Shown here: positions 40,751 through 49,257 of the stretch, piece after piece
Layout: each line of letters begins with the position of its first letter
Numbering within the stretch: position 1 is the first letter of the stretch
Assembly: GCF_000513895.2 (NCBI RefSeq)
Contig: NZ_CP165782.1
Coordinates: 2,046,001-2,110,000 of the forward strand
Origin: Ensifer sp. WSM1721
GTDB lineage: Bacteria; Pseudomonadota; Alphaproteobacteria; Rhizobiales; Rhizobiaceae
Length of the DNA stretch: 64,000 bases
Direction: 5' to 3'
Program-made: the position numbers and the translations under genes
The notes under the pieces: generated by a model
What the model was told of the DNA's origin: nothing
Databases searched by the model: none
What the model saw: only the letters and a program-made list of their open reading frames with translations

Positions 40751-41191
40751 CTATTCCGGACGCAGCCCCCGTTGCTTGCGCCCTTCCCGGGCCTCCGCCT
40801 GCGCCCTCGCAAACGCCTGCGGCTCCCAGAGCTGAAAATGATCGCCCCGCCCGACGAAGGTCACGTCGGTCGAGATTCCGGTGAAGTCGCGGATGAAATC
40901 CGTCACCATCAACCGGCCCTCCGGGTCGAGCTTCACGAAGACGCCGCCCCCGTGAACGAGGAGCGACATCTGGTTGGCTGCATCCGAAAACGGATCCTCG
41001 GACGCCATCTGTCTCTCGAACCGGTCCAGAAGCTCCGGCCCGCCGACGCTGATCGCCGGAAAGACGAAGTCCTGGAAACAGTATAGCTCCCGCACACCCG
41101 CTTCCGAAAGCGCGGCGCGAAACGCCGAAGGCACGGAGACCCGCCCCTTGGCATCGATCCGGTTCGTAGCATGTGACAAGAAGCGGTTCAT
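40751..41191 (-). CDS. mraZ: MraZ transcriptional regulator
   Basis: 146-residue protein with two AbrB-like swapped-hairpin motifs: [21 protein letters not shown] and [19 protein letters not shown], each with the DxKGR / DxEGR signature. MraZ forms ring oligomers and represses its own dcw operon by binding tandem short repeats. Such repeats are present in the promoter just upstream (41367-41401). First gene of the operon; no clear Shine-Dalgarno before the ATG. Confidence 0.95.
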   Translation of the reverse strand: MNRFLSHATNRIDAKGRVSVPSAFRAALSEAGVRELYCFQDFVFPAISVGGPELLDRFERQMASEDPFSDAANQMSLLVHGGGVFVKLDPEGRLMVTDFIRDFTGISTDVTFVGRGDHFQLWEPQAFARAQAEAREGRKQRGLRPE

Positions 41192-41366
41192 GACGCGAAA
41201 CGGCCGCCTCCGACTGACGGGCCATGATCATCGGCCCGCGCGAACACTCGCCTGCGCACACAAAGGACCCCCGCCGGGCACGAGCGCGCCCGCCTGAACC
41301 TTCCGAGGAAGGCATCCTGAAATTTTGCGATAATGGGCCACGACGCGGCCCTTGCGCAGTACCATT

Positions 41367-41401
41367 ATGGGATAACATGGGACCATATGGGCGTCAATGG
41401 G
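41367..41401. promoter_or_regulatory. Four ATGGG repeats: probable MraZ operator on the mraZ promoter
   Basis: ATGGG occurs at 41367, 41377, 41387 and 41397, exactly one helical turn apart; a fifth lone copy is at 41333. On the minus strand (direction of mraZ) the array overlaps a candidate promoter: TTGACG (41392-41397) and TATCCC/TTATCC (about 41370-41375) with 16-17 bp spacing. TGGGN-type repeats at 10-bp spacing are the known MraZ target in enterobacteria; here they are on the strand opposite to the gene. Confidence 0.7.
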
Positions 41402-41444
41402 AGAAGCTCGTAAACAGCCTCGCGGATGATTAAATATTGATAGG

Positions 41445-41460
41445 TTGTTAAGTTTAACAA
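41445..41460. promoter_or_regulatory. Perfect palindrome upstream of the mraZ promoter
   Basis: TTGTTAA-GT-TTAACAA in an AT-rich patch, about 50 bp upstream of the candidate -35. Could be a regulator site; not a CtrA box by spacing. Between here and rnpB (41461-41654) I see nothing else. Confidence 0.3.
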
Positions 41461-41654
41461 AGGATTACGATCCGGCCCCTAATGCCTTGGAATCCCGTTC
41501 GAAAGCGGGTCGAGCCGGCGCCCGGTGAACCGGCCTTGGCGGGCTGATTCGTCAAAGGCCAAAAGCTCGAGACGCGCGCGTCGGACGGGCGCCAGATCGG
41601 AAGGGAAAGAAGGCGCTGCGTCGAAAACGCCAGCGCGAGGAGCGGAAGAAAATC

Positions 41655-42056
41655 GCCAGTTGGCCTGTAAGCCGGGTTCTGTATGGCCCCGCCTCCCGAA
41701 GGAAACGGAACGTGGCAGCCATTCATCTGGGACTGCGCTCGCGCGCAGCCTCGTGCAACCCACCCGGATGACGCGCCTGGAAACCGGCTGGGCGCTCGCG
41801 CGCCCGTGTCATCCCTATTCGGTCTTGCTCCCGGTGGGGTTTACCGTGCCGTCCATGTTGCCATGTCCGCGGTGGGCTCTTACCCCACCCTTTCACCCTT
41901 ACTCCGCAAGCGGAGCGGTTTGCTTTCTGTGGCACTTTCCCTGGGGTCACCCCCGCCGGACGTTATCCGGCACCGTGTCTCCGTGGAGCCCGGACTTTCC
42001 TCACCCCGCGGCCTTTCGGCGCTTGCAGGGCGCGGCTGCCCGGCCAACTGGCAGAG
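41655..42056 (-). ncRNA. rnpB: RNase P RNA (type A)
   Basis: Catalytic RNA of RNase P, which matures tRNA 5' ends. About 400 nt. P1 pairs GCCAGTTGGCC near the 5' end with GGCCAACTGGC at the 3' end. The conserved core GAGGAAAGTCCGGGCTCC follows P1-P3, AGGGTGAAAGGGTG and GGTAAACCCC with GGAGCAAGACC are in the middle, and the universal 3' segment ACAGAACCCGGCTTAC precedes the last stem. Ends are estimated from P1 pairing. ATTTTC after the 3' end may assist termination. Several open frames on both strands across it are spurious. Confidence 0.96.
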
Positions 42057-42123
42057 GCTCATTAACCGACCGGGGCACCAAGCGCCAGAAAAATCGGCGC
42101 TCTCGCCTCGGTGCGGCGGTCCG

Positions 42124-43311
42124 CTATCGATACGCGACCGCGAAGTCGGTCTCGTATTCGTCGGCTTGAAGCCGGCCGTCCATCACGAGCGTCGCGCCCA
42201 GCCTGCCGATCTCGTCGGAACTCTTGGCTGCTTGGCCGTTGCCGCCCGTCAGCACGGCGACGCGATCGCTCACGAAGCCGATATAGGGATAGCCGTCCCG
42301 CGTGAACGAGGTGACGCAAGGCGAAAAATGCGTCGAAACGGGCCTCAGCCCCGGCATCACTCCGGCAAGCAGGCCGCGCAGATGATCGGCTGCTTCAGCA
42401 CTACCGCTGCCGCGGAACCATTCCCGGATCGCCGGCTCGCTCTTAAGGATCCGATCGGTCGGATCACCGCCGATCTTGATGTAGTGTCTGCCGTCGGCAT
42501 AAGCAACCGGCGGGAGCAAATAGTAGCTCCTATCCTGTTCCGGCGCGGCACCGATCAATGACGGCATGCCGGCAAAGCCGGCGAGATCGTCGGGGCCGAC
42601 CTCGGCGAAGAGCACTGTGCGCGCCTTCACCGTCAGATCGATCGGTCGCGGAAGAAGCGCTTCCGAGAGGGAGAAGCCGCCCGCCGCGACGAGGATGCGA
42701 CCAGCGCGGACCGAGTGCCCGTCGAGGGTCTTGACCGCGACGTGATCCGCGCCGTCCTCGACCGAGACCACTTCCGAACGGACCACGAGCGCACCAAGCT
42801 TTTCAGCCGCGATCGTCTGTGCCCGGACGAGTGCGCGGGGATTGATGTAGCCCGCGCCACGCGCCTCGTGAACGCCGCCGTAGCCATTCGGGAAGCGGAA
42901 CCAGGGAAACCGCTCGGCGACGTCGTCGCCAAGGATCAGCGGCGCGTCGACGCCGAGCCTGTCCCGGGCACGTTCGACATGCTCGAGATAGTCGAACGCA
43001 CCGCCCGGAGCCGGCGCCGCGATCAGGCAGCCGACCTCGAAATAGAACTCGATGCCGCTCTGCTCGGCTATTTCTGGATAACGGTCAATCGATCGGCGAG
43101 CGAGCCGCGCCCAAACCGGATCGTTATCGATCGTCCGGGTGATGCGCGCATTGTCGTAGTGACTGGCGAAGACGCCGCCGTGATTGGCCCAATCTTCCGG
43201 CTCGTCGGGGCCGACAAGAGCGACCCTGGCTCCGGCCAGCGCGAGATGACGCGCCGCCGCAGCGCCCATCATACCTTTGCCGACAATGACGAAGTCAAAG
43301 CCTTCCGACAT
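42124..43311 (-). CDS. FAD-dependent oxidoreductase, sarcosine oxidase-like (DAO family)
   Basis: 395-residue flavoprotein. Dinucleotide-binding VIVGKGMMGAAAARHLALAGARVALV at the N-terminus; the C-terminal FSPCVTSFTRDGYPYIGF has a Cys in the place of the covalent flavin attachment site of monomeric sarcosine oxidase / N-methyl-amino-acid oxidases; FAD contacts VLTGGNGQAAKSSDEIG follow. The substrate is probably an N-methylated or secondary amine, but the family is broad. GGGGAAGG precedes the ATG. Monocistronic between rnpB and a repeat. Confidence 0.85.
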   Translation of the reverse strand: MSEGFDFVIVGKGMMGAAAARHLALAGARVALVGPDEPEDWANHGGVFASHYDNARITRTIDNDPVWARLARRSIDRYPEIAEQSGIEFYFEVGCLIAAPAPGGAFDYLEHVERARDRLGVDAPLILGDDVAERFPWFRFPNGYGGVHEARGAGYINPRALVRAQTIAAEKLGALVVRSEVVSVEDGADHVAVKTLDGHSVRAGRILVAAGGFSLSEALLPRPIDLTVKARTVLFAEVGPDDLAGFAGMPSLIGAAPEQDRSYYLLPPVAYADGRHYIKIGGDPTDRILKSEPAIREWFRGSGSAEAADHLRGLLAGVMPGLRPVSTHFSPCVTSFTRDGYPYIGFVSDRVAVLTGGNGQAAKSSDEIGRLGATLVMDGRLQADEYETDFAVAYR

Positions 43312-43426
43312 GGCCTTCCCCGATCGTTCGTTCGCTGCGGAGATAGCATGCCGTTCAGCCTAGGACATCGATTTCCTTCAAAGATTTTAACGGTATGCCG
43401 GAACGCGAGACCTATCCGGCGTTGTC

Positions 43427-43524
43427 CTACAGCGCCGCGTGTCTTTTCAGCCACGCAAAGGATGCTGTAGGCACTTTGGGTTGCTGCATGTTTTTGCTCT
43501 AAATCGGGACGGGTACATGCACTA
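43427..43524 (+). repeat. RIME1-like mosaic palindrome, copy E
   Basis: Starts CTACAGCGCCGCGTGTC, contains GGATGCTGTAGGCACTTTGGGTTGC and a shortened second hairpin CATGTTTTTG...GTACATGC. It sits immediately after the stop of the small transglycosylase gene (two bp away). Confidence 0.8.
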
Positions 43525-43526
43525 GA

Positions 43527-44063
43527 TCACAAGTCCAGGATGCTCTTGACTTTACCGCAGTAGCGCTTCGAAACGGGATTCATCCGCTTGGCACCGTGGC
43601 CGGCATTGTATTTGAGGATGGTGCCGCAGGTGGTGCCGTCCGAAAGCTCCTGTGCCTTGGCCAGATACATCATGCCGAACTTAATGTTGGTTTCCGGATC
43701 GTAAAGGCCCTTGGCGGATCCGGAATAGCCCATCATTCGGGCAGTGGCCGGCTTGATCTGCATCAGGCCGATCTCACCGGCGCTGCCGCGAGCCTCGGAG
43801 TTGAAGTTGCTTTCAACCTGCACGATGGCATGCGCGAGATCCACGGGGACCCCGTATTGCTTGGCGTAGGACTGGATGAGGATCGTATATTGCGAGCCGC
43901 GCATTAGCGTTAGATCCGGTTTCGGATAGCCCGTCGTTCGGGTCACCGAGGGGATCGCAGAGGTCTTGATGGTTTTGTCGATGCCCCCTGCATACGACGT
44001 ACCCATCCCGGCGACGGACATGCAAAGGCATGCCGCCACCGCAGCAACAGACGATATTCTCAT
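43527..44063 (-). CDS. Small secreted lytic transglycosylase (SLT domain)
   Basis: 178-residue exported enzyme. Signal peptide residues 1-25 (VAAVAACLCMSVAGMGTSYA). The SLT/goose-lysozyme-type domain follows: LAHAIVQVESNFNSEARGSAGEIGLMQIKPATARMMGY with the catalytic Glu in VESNFN, LYDPETNIKFGMMYLAKAQ, and ILKYNAGHGAKRMNPVSKRYCGKV with two Cys likely disulfide-bonded (GTTC and RYC). It cleaves peptidoglycan glycan strands, making 1,6-anhydroMurNAc. Small single-domain type, often associated with localised wall opening. Confidence 0.9.
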   Translation of the reverse strand: MRISSVAAVAACLCMSVAGMGTSYAGGIDKTIKTSAIPSVTRTTGYPKPDLTLMRGSQYTILIQSYAKQYGVPVDLAHAIVQVESNFNSEARGSAGEIGLMQIKPATARMMGYSGSAKGLYDPETNIKFGMMYLAKAQELSDGTTCGTILKYNAGHGAKRMNPVSKRYCGKVKSILDL

Positions 44064-44289
44064 GTAGTTTGACGTCTCCGGTCTGAGGAACCGGCCGGAC
44101 GGCGCACCCCACCGTCACGACCGAATTTCCCGATCGTTTTTTATTGACAGGGGCGCAGCGCGGGCGCCGCATTCCCTGCAGTTGATGCCGGGAAAATGAA
44201 GGGGCCATCATGGTAAACATGTGGCAACGCGAAAAAATCGCGCACGAAAGCCCGACGGACGCTAATTTAGTGCAAGCGAGAATCGCTGC

Positions 44290-45054
44290 CTAAGCGTTGA
44301 GTTTGGGGAGTGCTAAGAGCAAGCGATGAAGCGTATCGATGGTGGAAACGTCGGCGATGCCATCCACCCGCGATTGCCGGAAATGTCGCTGGAAAGCTGC
44401 CACTACGCCTTCGGTTTTCTGGCAGAAATCTCCCGTGATTTCAACGCCATAACCGTAAAGGGAAAGCATGGATTGAAGCGCTTCGACGGGCCGGCCCCGG
44501 TCACCGCGCTGGAAGAAGCGCCCGCCTGCGACCGGCGCCGGCTCCACCCAGTGCCCGACCCCGCGACGAAAAAGCACATCCCAAGGAAATTTTTCTCCCG
44601 GATCGACCTTGCGAATCGGCGCGACATCGCTGTGCGCGAGCACCCGTTCCGGGGCGATTTGCCAGCGTTGGCCACAGTCCCGACACAATTCGGCGACCGC
44701 TTCGATCTGCGCTTCGGGGAAGTCCGGCAGCCCATTCGGATGGCCGGCATTGGCAATCTCGATGCCGATGGAACAGGAATTGATGTCCGTCTCGCCCTTC
44801 CAGAAGCTCTTTCCCGCATGCCAGGCGCGCCGCTCCTCCGGCACGAGTTGATCGACGCGCCCGTCCTCGTGAACAAAATAGTGGCTGGAGACCTGGCTCT
44901 CCTCGCGGCAAAGCCAGTCGAGCGCCGAGGCTCCCGTCTCCATGCCGGTATAGTGAAGGATGATCATGTCCGGCGTCCGCCCGCCAACGCGCTCGCCGTG
45001 GTTGGGTGACGGCACGAAGCGGGCGCCGGGAAAATCGCAGGCCTTCGATGTCAT
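44290..45054 (-). CDS. N-acetylmuramoyl-L-alanine amidase with peptidoglycan-binding domain
   Basis: 254-residue amidase_2 (AmpD/AmiD-like) zinc enzyme. Zinc ligands: His in MIILHYTGM and the His/Asp of LAHSDVAPIRKVDPGEKF; RRAWHAGKSFW and NSCSIGIEIANAG are typical. A C-terminal peptidoglycan_binding_1 domain (GRPVEALQSMLSLYGYGVEITGDF...VVAAFQRHFR) follows. There is no N-terminal signal sequence or lipobox, suggesting a cytoplasmic anhydro-muropeptide recycling role like AmpD, although the wall-binding domain is more usual in exported AmiD. The ATG overlaps the preceding gene's stop by four nt. Confidence 0.9.
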   Translation of the reverse strand: MTSKACDFPGARFVPSPNHGERVGGRTPDMIILHYTGMETGASALDWLCREESQVSSHYFVHEDGRVDQLVPEERRAWHAGKSFWKGETDINSCSIGIEIANAGHPNGLPDFPEAQIEAVAELCRDCGQRWQIAPERVLAHSDVAPIRKVDPGEKFPWDVLFRRGVGHWVEPAPVAGGRFFQRGDRGRPVEALQSMLSLYGYGVEITGDFCQKTEGVVAAFQRHFRQSRVDGIADVSTIDTLHRLLLALPKLNA

Positions 45055-45758
45055 GCGGCGCGGCGTTCTCTTTCGATCGCCTCGTAGGCCGCGTTCAGCG
45101 CCGCCATGCGATCGTTGGCGATCGCATGGAATTCCTTGGGCACGCCGCGCGCAACCAGCATGTCCGGGTGGTTCTCGGAAACGAGAACGCGATAGCGCTT
45201 GCGGATCTCGGAGAAGTCGTCCTTCGGAGATACACCGAGGACCAGATAGGGATCGCGGTCGTCCAAATGCACGTGACGCGCCATGATGCGCTTGAAATGC
45301 GCCTCGTCCATTTTGAAGATTTCGGCCACGCGCATGAGGAAGGCGAGTTCCTTCTCATGCACCGCCCCGTCGGACTTCGCGATATGGAACAGACCGTCGA
45401 TGATGTCTTCGAGAATCGGGCAGTTCCTCTCGCAGGAAGAGCAGAGCGACGCCATCTTCTCCGCATAGGCCTCATATCCCGCCACGTCCTGGCGCGCGAG
45501 ATTGTAAAGCCGGGCGACGTTCCTCGCTTGGTCCGCGGGAAATTTGAAGATATCGCGGAAAGCGCTCACCTCGGCCTCGTTCACGATGCCGTCGGCCTTC
45601 GCCATTTTCGCCGAAAGCGCGATCATGGCGACCGAAAACGCCACCTTGCGCCGGGTCTCCGGATCCCCTTCGAAGAGTGTGCGAACCGCCTCGACAACCC
45701 CTGCAAGCGCATTGCCGGTGGTCGTGACGATCTTGAGAAGGTTGTCCCAGAATGACAT
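45051..45758 (-). CDS. TerB-DnaJ domain protein (DjlA-like)
   Basis: 235-residue protein with an N-terminal amphipathic/hydrophobic segment (FWDNLLKIVTTTGNALAGVVEAV). A TerB-like helical domain follows (FSVAMIALSAKMAKADGIVNEAEVSAFRDIF; LFHIAKSDGAVHEKELAFLMRVAEIF), and then a C-terminal J domain with HPD (DPYLVLGVSPKDDFSEIRKRYR...SENHPDM). DjlA proteins activate DnaK; this one lacks a clear TM anchor. Two CxxC-like Cys (SLCSSCERNC) are notable. The ATG at 45758 is chosen because upstream residues are not protein-like. Overlaps the amidase gene by four nt, so the two are co-translated. Confidence 0.87.
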   Translation of the reverse strand: MSFWDNLLKIVTTTGNALAGVVEAVRTLFEGDPETRRKVAFSVAMIALSAKMAKADGIVNEAEVSAFRDIFKFPADQARNVARLYNLARQDVAGYEAYAEKMASLCSSCERNCPILEDIIDGLFHIAKSDGAVHEKELAFLMRVAEIFKMDEAHFKRIMARHVHLDDRDPYLVLGVSPKDDFSEIRKRYRVLVSENHPDMLVARGVPKEFHAIANDRMAALNAAYEAIERERRAA

Positions 45759-46100
45759 GAGTGCGATTGTTCCCTGTCCACCACACGAGCATGACCCGAT
45801 GTGGTGGCAAATTGCAAGCGGCTGACCGCGCGAACCGTCATGGCTGACGAATTTGTGATGGCCCCTCAATAAATCATATCGCCCCAAATCTCAATCGAAT
45901 TCCGTGGTGCACCATGCGACACTTTCAACGCAAGGCTCTCGCGCCTACACGCGTTCCGACTTTCTGCGATCCACAGGCCTGTCATTTAATTTCCATCGGA
46001 TTTGCGTTAGACCACGGTGATCTTTGACGTGAGACAAGGATTTTAGAATGCGGTCGATCCCATGAACGATCGCTTGGTGCCGAAATCCCGAGGAGGAATC
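45759..46100. other. Gene-less interval upstream of pfp
   Basis: 342 bp between divergent genes. It must contain both promoters. TTTGAC (46023) followed by TAGAAT (46044) is promoter-like, but the spacing is short (15 bp). No repeat or hairpin was recognised. Confidence 0.35.
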
Positions 46101-47315
46101 ATGGCCAAGAAAAAAGTCGCAATGCTGACGGCGGGCGGGCTTGCGCCCTGCCTTTCATCTGCTGTCGGCGGACTGATCGAACGCTATACGGACATCGCGC
46201 CCGATTACGAGCTCGTGGCCTACCGCTCCGGCTATCAGGGCCTGCTTCTCGCCGACCGCATCGAAATCACCCCGGCGATGCGTGAGAAGGCGCATCTGCT
46301 CCATCGCCATGGCGGGTCGCCGATCGGCAACAGCCGCGTAAAGCTCACAAACACCGCCGACTGCGTAAAGCGCGGGCTCGTGAAGGACGGCGAAAACCCG
46401 CTTCGTGTTGCGGCCGAAAGGCTCGCTGCCGACGGGATCGGCATCCTGCACACGATCGGCGGCGACGACACCAATACGACCGCGGCCGATCTTGCCGCCT
46501 ATCTCGGCGCCAATGGCTATGACCTCACCGTCGTCGGCCTGCCGAAGACCGTCGACAACGACGTGGTGCCGATTCGTCAGACGCTCGGCGCCTGGACGGC
46601 TGCCGACTACGGCGCCCGTTTCTTCGACCATGTGAGCAACGAGCAGAGTGCCGCACCGCGCACCCTCGTGGTCCACGAGGTCATGGGCCGTCACTGCGGC
46701 TGGCTGACGGCGGCGACGGCGCGCGCCTATATGCAGATCGCCCGCGGCAAGGAATATGTCGATGGCTTCATGATGAACGAGCAACTGAAGAACATCGACG
46801 GCCTCTATCTGCCGGAGATGAAGTTCGATCTCGAAGCGGAAGCCGAGCGGCTGCGCGGTGTCATGGACCGCGCAGGCTTCGTCACGCTCTTCGTCAGCGA
46901 AGGCGCCTGCCTCGACGCCATCGTGGCGGAGCGCGAAGCCGCCGGCGAGACGGTCAAGCGCGACGCTTTCGGCCACGTGAAGATCGACACCATCAATGTC
47001 GGCAATTGGTTCTCCAAGCAGTTCGCGTCGCTGCTCGGCGCCGAGCGCTCCATGGTGCAGAAGTCCGGCTACTATGCCCGCTCCGCACCGGCCAACGGCG
47101 ACGATCTGCGCCTGATCCAGAGCATGGTCGACCTCGCCGTCGAAAGCGCGCTCAACAAGGTTTCGGGCGTGACGGGCCACGACGAAGACCAGGGCGGCAA
47201 GCTGCGCACGATCGAGTTCCCCCGCATTAAGGGCGGCAAGCACTTCGACACCTCGGCCAAGTGGTTCGGCGATGTCATGGATGTGGTCGGCCAGAAATGG
47301 CAGACCGCAGACTAA
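46101..47315 (+). CDS. pfp: Pyrophosphate-dependent 6-phosphofructokinase
   Basis: 404-residue PfkA-superfamily enzyme that interconverts fructose-6-P and fructose-1,6-bisphosphate with PPi. Motifs: MLTAGGLAPCLSSAVGG, the GGDDT sequence (IGGDDTNTTA, Asp in place of Gly in the ATP-type GGDGS), PKTVDNDVVPIRQTLG and VHEVMGRHCGWLTA. The Asp in GGDD and the Lys of PKTVDND mark the PPi type. Start ATG 46101 has GAGGAGG five nt upstream. Monocistronic. Rhizobia lack a standard ATP-PFK pathway and carry this reversible enzyme. Confidence 0.94.
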   Translation: MAKKKVAMLTAGGLAPCLSSAVGGLIERYTDIAPDYELVAYRSGYQGLLLADRIEITPAMREKAHLLHRHGGSPIGNSRVKLTNTADCVKRGLVKDGENPLRVAAERLAADGIGILHTIGGDDTNTTAADLAAYLGANGYDLTVVGLPKTVDNDVVPIRQTLGAWTAADYGARFFDHVSNEQSAAPRTLVVHEVMGRHCGWLTAATARAYMQIARGKEYVDGFMMNEQLKNIDGLYLPEMKFDLEAEAERLRGVMDRAGFVTLFVSEGACLDAIVAEREAAGETVKRDAFGHVKIDTINVGNWFSKQFASLLGAERSMVQKSGYYARSAPANGDDLRLIQSMVDLAVESALNKVSGVTGHDEDQGGKLRTIEFPRIKGGKHFDTSAKWFGDVMDVVGQKWQTAD

Positions 47316-47438
47316 GTTCAGCTACGGGAAGGACGTTCTCCCCCACCTTGGCACGATAGCAGCTCGATAGCAGTTGACGGCTCCGCGTTGGCATGGCTCC
47401 CTCTGACTTTCTCAGGCCATTCAACCCGGAGCCTTCTC

Positions 47439-48074
47439 ATGTCCCTCGAACACTGGCTCGCCTTCGCCGCCGCGTCGGCCGTCCTGCTTGCGATTCCCGG
47501 GCCGACGATCCTTCTCGTCATTTCCTATGCGCTCGGCCATGGCCGCAAAGTCGCGGGCGCGACCGTCGCAGGCGTTGCGCTTGGCGATTTCACCGCCATG
47601 ACCGCCTCGATGCTCGGGCTTGGCGCCCTGCTCGCGACGTCGGCCGCCATCTTCACCGCATTGAAGTGGATCGGCGCCGCCTATCTCGTCTGGCTCGGCA
47701 TCAAGCTCTGGAAGGCACCCGTCGGCGACGCGTCCGGGATTGCCGGTGAAGCAAGCCCTGCCGAGCGGCCGTTGCGAATTTTTCTGCACGCCTACGCAGT
47801 AACCGCGCTCAATCCGAAAAGCATCCTCTTCTTCGTCGCCTTCCTGCCGCAGTTCCTGGATCTGTCGCGCCCGCTCTTCGCGCAAATGGTGATCTTCGAG
47901 GTAACATTCCTGACGCTCGCGACGGTCAACGCGACCCTCTACGCCTGCCTCGCTTCTGCCGCCGGGGGCGCGATCCGCAAGCCAAGCGTGCGGCGCATCG
48001 TCAATCGCACCGGCGGGTCGCTGCTCATCGGGGCGGGCCTGCTGACGGCGGGGCTGAAGCGCGCCACCTCGTGA
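47439..48074 (+). CDS. LysE/RhtB family amino acid exporter
   Basis: 211-residue inner-membrane protein with six predicted TM segments. Family marks: AIPGPTILLVISYALGHGRK near the N-terminus, GAAYLVWLGIKLWK, and ALNPKSILFFVAFLPQFLDLSRP. CGGAG lies before ATG 47439. Substrate unknown (basic or neutral amino acid, homoserine lactone). Single gene downstream of pfp; no operon partner. Confidence 0.9.
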   Translation: MSLEHWLAFAAASAVLLAIPGPTILLVISYALGHGRKVAGATVAGVALGDFTAMTASMLGLGALLATSAAIFTALKWIGAAYLVWLGIKLWKAPVGDASGIAGEASPAERPLRIFLHAYAVTALNPKSILFFVAFLPQFLDLSRPLFAQMVIFEVTFLTLATVNATLYACLASAAGGAIRKPSVRRIVNRTGGSLLIGAGLLTAGLKRATS

Positions 48075-48191
48075 AATTCGCCCGTGTGCTTGCCGCAACC
48101 GGCGGCATAGGTTAATGGAGATTCAAGCGCAGCGGGTGGCATCCGCTGGTTTGTGAGGGGCTACGGGGCCCAGAAGCACGAAAGTGACAGC

Positions 48192-49211
48192 ATGGCGAAA
48201 ATCCGTATCCCCCTGTCGAAACAGGCACTTACCGCCGCGGCCTTGGCCTCGGTAGCACTTGCCTCGGGATGTTCCACGGTCGAGCATACGTCGCTTGAAG
48301 AATTGACCGCCGTGCAGACGGTCACCCCCCTGCCAAAGCCCGGAACGGAGATGACGGCCTATGCGCTGCCCGCACCGATCGGCGCAACCGCGAGCACTTC
48401 GGCTGCGCTGACGGCTCGGACTTCATCGGCCGCGAGCCAGCCGACGAGCGTCGCCACAACCACTCCGGTTATAGCCGCTGCAGTACCGGCGACAGACGCT
48501 GAGGTCATGCCGGCGACAGACGCGACCCTCGCATTCGCCGCGCCCCAGACTGTCGCAGTGCCCACGGCCAAGCCGGCCCAGGCACTCGAAGTGGCGATGG
48601 CAACGCCCGGGCGCGTAAATCTCTCCCCGACGACCGCTTCGCCGGCCGCCGAGCAGCCTGTCGCCCCCGTCCTCGGGGTGGCCGCCTCATGGGAATCGGA
48701 TTTCGACACCGGCGAACCGGTCGGCCTCGAAACGCTCGTCGCCAAGCGCATGATCGTGCCGACGGAGCGTCCGAAGACTGGCGTCATCGGCTCGGCGGTG
48801 GGTGCGGTCGCAAGCGTCATTCCCGATTCGCTGAAGCTCACGAAAGCGCCAACCAGTTCGCGGCCGGAGCTCGATCACCTGATCAAGCACTACGCCGATC
48901 TCAATGGCCTGCCCCTCGAATTGGTGCACCGGGTCGTCAAACGCGAAAGCAACTACAATCCGCGCGCCTACAGCAAGGGCAATTATGGGTTGATGCAGAT
49001 TCGCTACAATACCGCCAAGGGCCTCGGCTATGACGGACCGCCCGAAGGCCTCTTCGATGCGGAGACCAACCTCAAATACGCGACCAGATATCTGCGCGGC
49101 GCCTGGATGGTGGCCGACAACCAGCACGACGGCGCGGTAAGGCTCTACGCCAGCGGCTATTACTACCACGCCAAGCGCAAGGGCATGCTCGACGAGCTCG
49201 ACATGCGGTAA
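48192..49211 (+). CDS. Lipoprotein lytic transglycosylase with long linker
   Basis: 339-residue protein. Lipoprotein signal with LASGC lipobox (Cys about residue 27), then about 180 residues of Ala/Thr/Pro-rich low-complexity linker containing two ATDA(E/T) repeats, then a C-terminal SLT domain: LVHRVVKRESNYNPRAYSKGNYGLMQIRYNTAKGLGY with catalytic Glu, LFDAETNLKYATRYLRGAW and RLYASGYYYHAKRKGM. The linker would let an outer-membrane-anchored domain reach the wall. Start ATG 48192 gives a proper signal sequence. Confidence 0.9.
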   Translation: MAKIRIPLSKQALTAAALASVALASGCSTVEHTSLEELTAVQTVTPLPKPGTEMTAYALPAPIGATASTSAALTARTSSAASQPTSVATTTPVIAAAVPATDAEVMPATDATLAFAAPQTVAVPTAKPAQALEVAMATPGRVNLSPTTASPAAEQPVAPVLGVAASWESDFDTGEPVGLETLVAKRMIVPTERPKTGVIGSAVGAVASVIPDSLKLTKAPTSSRPELDHLIKHYADLNGLPLELVHRVVKRESNYNPRAYSKGNYGLMQIRYNTAKGLGYDGPPEGLFDAETNLKYATRYLRGAWMVADNQHDGAVRLYASGYYYHAKRKGMLDELDMR

Positions 49212-49257
49212 GCCGCAGCGGATCATTTCAGGCGGCTGACTTACATTCTGTACATGC

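Noticed and set aside
40737..41378. N-terminal extension of RsmH
   Set aside because: Overlaps mraZ out of frame; the start at 40736 has a good ribosome-binding site and family-length product.
41421..41456. TTAA pairs near the mraZ promoter as CtrA boxes
   Set aside because: Spacing between TTAA elements is not seven bases; only a plain palindrome remains.
41525..42561. Several open frames on both strands over 41.5-42.5 kb
   Set aside because: They cover the RNase P RNA, whose conserved core and P1 pairing are clear.
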